Below are positions 62,131-64,000 of a DNA stretch of 64,000 nt, piece by piece. The stretch is taken from contig CM023540.1 in the NCBI GenBank assembly GCA_013350335.1, forward strand, positions 43,755,222-43,819,221, written 5' to 3'. The DNA is from Chimonanthus salicifolius. Its lineage: Eukaryota > Streptophyta > Magnoliopsida > Laurales > Calycanthaceae. The notes beneath the pieces are model-generated. The model saw only the letters and a program-made list of their open reading frames with translations. It was not told the DNA's origin and searched no databases. Both the position numbers and the translations under genes were made by a program. Position 1 is the first letter of the stretch, and each line of letters starts with the position of its first letter.

Positions 62131-64000
62131 TCAAGTTGGTTCGAAGATGTCGAGTAGACCCAGCTTGCTAACGACGGAATCGAGCTGAGTTCGAGGAACT
62201 GACTTGGTGAAGATATCGGCTAGCTGATCCTTAGATTGCAGATAAGGAGTGAAAATTCGCCCTTCTGAAATATGTTGACGAAGAAAGTGGCAATCAACCT
62301 CAATGTGCTTAGTCCGCTCATGAAAGACTGGGTTGGAGGCAATATGGATGGCCGCCTGATTGTCACAGAACATGATGAGTGGATCAACAGGAGAAAACCC
62401 CATTTCAGTAAGAAATTGGCAAAACCACAGCAATTCAGAAGCAGTATTTGCCATGGCCCGATATTTAGCCTCAGCACTAGAACGAGCAACAACAGACTGC
62501 TTCTTACTTCTCCAGGCAATTAAATGGGAGCCCAAGAAAACACAATAGCCAGACGTAGAGAGGCGATCATCTGGAGAACCGGCCCAATCAGCATCTGAAT
62601 AACTACGAACCGGACAAGTAGATTGGTGTGCATAGAACAAACCACGGCTGGGATGAGCCTTGATATATCGTAGGATTCTAAACATTGCATGAAGGTGAGT
62701 GTCTCGTGGTTCGTGCATGAACTGACTGTCGACACCAACAACATACGATAAGTCTGGTCTTGTGATGATCAAATATATGAGCTTGCCAACTAGTTTCTGA
62801 TAAAAACTTGGTGTGTCAAGGAGAGTTTCATCAGAGGAAGATAACTTGGTGTTCACATCCAGCGGAGTATCTGCAGGTTTGCAGCCAGAATAGCCAGCTT
62901 CTTGGAGGAGATTCAGGGCATACTTTCGCTGAGAGAGATAAAGGCCACGACATGACCGAGCAACTTCAATTCCAAGAAAGTACCGGAGAGGCCCCAAATC
63001 CTTAATATCAAAAGTCTGTTGAAGATACTGTTTAAATGAAGAAATGGCTTCATCATTGTTACCGGTGAGTACAATATCATCAACATAAACTACCAAAATC
63101 ATCACAACAGATTGGAGACGGTAGATGAAGACTGAGTGATCTGACTGACATCGGGTAAAACCATAAGGTAGCAAGGCACTGCTAAACTTCTCAAACCAGG
63201 CACGTGGAGATTGCTTAAGGCCATAGAGAGCCTTCTTTAATCTGCAGACAGACTGAGACCCCCCCTGCTTGACAAATCCCGGAGGAGGAAACATATACAC
63301 TTCTTCCTGAAGATCACCATGAAGAAAAGCATTCTTTACATCTAATTGGTGCAAGGGCCAAGCATGAGTGGTGGCAAGAGATAGTAAAATGCGCACAGAG
63401 TTAATCTTGGCGACAGGTGAAAAAGTGTCCTGCTAGTCAACTCCATAAGTTTGTGTGAAGCCTTTGGCGACGAGACGTGCCCTATAACGGGCAAGAGAGC
63501 CATCTGGATTATGCTTCAAAGCAAAGACCCATTTGCACCCAAGTGGGGTTTTGCCTGGAGGTAAGGAAACCATCTCCCAAGTATTGTTCTTCTTAAGGGC
63601 AGCTAACTCTTTATCCATGGCTGCCTTCCAGGAGGGATTTTTCAAGGCTGTGTCAATCCTCTTTGGTATCTTGATGTTGTCCAATGCTGTTAGAAAACTA
63701 TGATAGGAGGGTGAAACAACATGATAGGAGACAAAACGATTAATGGGATGGCTAGTAGTACAAGAGCGCATACCTTTGCGAAGCGCAATAGGAAGATCAG
63801 ACAGGTTAGAGACCGGTGGATCTAAAGCACGTGCAGATGGAGGGGTGGAGTCAGCCTCAGATGGCACTCGAGACTGTCGGTGTTGGTACACCATAAGAGG
63901 CTTAGGTGGACTTGGGGAAGGAAGATTGTCAGGGACAAGAGGAAGAACAGGAGAAGGAGAAGATGTAGAGGGAGCTGAAAAATATGGGTCCCGCTCAAAG
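62131..64000 (-). pseudogene. Copia pol: RT and RNase H, one in-frame stop visible
   Basis: The frame is open from the right edge (linker rich in Ser/Pro, then NPSWKAAMDKEL and LGCKWVFALK) to GVD, where TAG at 63433-63435 interrupts it; plant copia proteins usually have a residue such as Tyr here. It then runs to TGA at 62131. The downstream part has the RT motifs LDVKNAFLHGDL and VYVDDIVLTG (catalytic Asp pair) and RNase H text SDADWAGSPDDRLSTSGY and SSAEAKYRA, ending in ADIFTKS. It is typical in order and length for the copia pol C-terminus. Capsid, protease and integrase would lie outside the window. Confidence 0.9.

Larger units (their letters stand above)
61856..64000 (-). mobile_element. 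Ty1/copia LTR retrotransposon, 3' part, minus strand
   Basis: The 3' LTR (61856-62123), a polypurine tract and a pol gene read on the minus strand; the 5' part lies beyond the window. It sits directly after the LINE, so it probably inserted into it. Five bases before the LTR (ATCCT, 61851-61855) are the candidate left target duplication. The nearly unbroken pol suggests a recent insertion compared with the surrounding LINEs. Confidence 0.9.

Noticed and set aside
1..64000. Search for CRISPR arrays, phage or bacterial defence genes, rRNA and intact tRNA genes
   Set aside because: None seen. The repeats are plant transposons and microsatellites, and tRNA-like motifs occur only as primer sites or SINE relics.

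Overview
This is plant nuclear DNA. It is AT-rich, has GT-AG introns, carries plant-specific gene families and is packed with plant transposon classes. Only two host genes are visible. The rest is mostly nested or decayed mobile DNA. Introns of several kb filled with L1-type LINEs suggest a medium or large seed-plant genome; the species cannot be named from the sequence. No bacterial, organellar or viral gene set, CRISPR array, rRNA or intact tRNA gene was recognised.

Layout. 1-10554 is a decayed Ty3/gypsy-like LTR retrotransposon: a 5' LTR end, a Met-tRNA primer site, a non-coding interior and a long 3' LTR split by a 2.9-kb solo LTR with a GACGT target duplication. 11310-11986 is a complete TRIM retrotransposon with an AAAAC duplication. 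12-15.5 kb is a nest of GGGTC-rich hAT-type MITEs; five copies in the window (three here, two at 36.9 and 38.8 kb) carry 8-bp duplications. 15.5-26 kb is mostly degraded non-coding DNA with LTR, LINE and SINE relics. 26571-27897 is a two-exon SHI/STY/LRP1 (SRS) transcription-factor gene with an upstream ORF overlapping its start codon. 28-40 kb holds LTR relics, a second TRIM and two more MITEs.

From 40685 to beyond the right edge lies a plus-strand gene for a probable plastid-targeted plant protein of unknown function. Six exons (182 codons) can be spliced in frame. Intron 2 is 10.8 kb and holds three LINE fragments; one has a 15-bp duplication and is itself split by a 1.2-kb Mutator-like element with a 9-bp duplication. 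Intron 4 appears to use a GC-AG splice pair. The incomplete last intron holds two head-to-head LINE pieces that look like one twin-primed insertion, followed by the 3' part of a minus-strand copia element whose pol is broken here by one visible stop codon.

The two genes show no functional link. The strongest observations are insertion histories read from target-site duplications, the uORF on the SRS gene and the GC-AG intron. I found no convincing new biological system.
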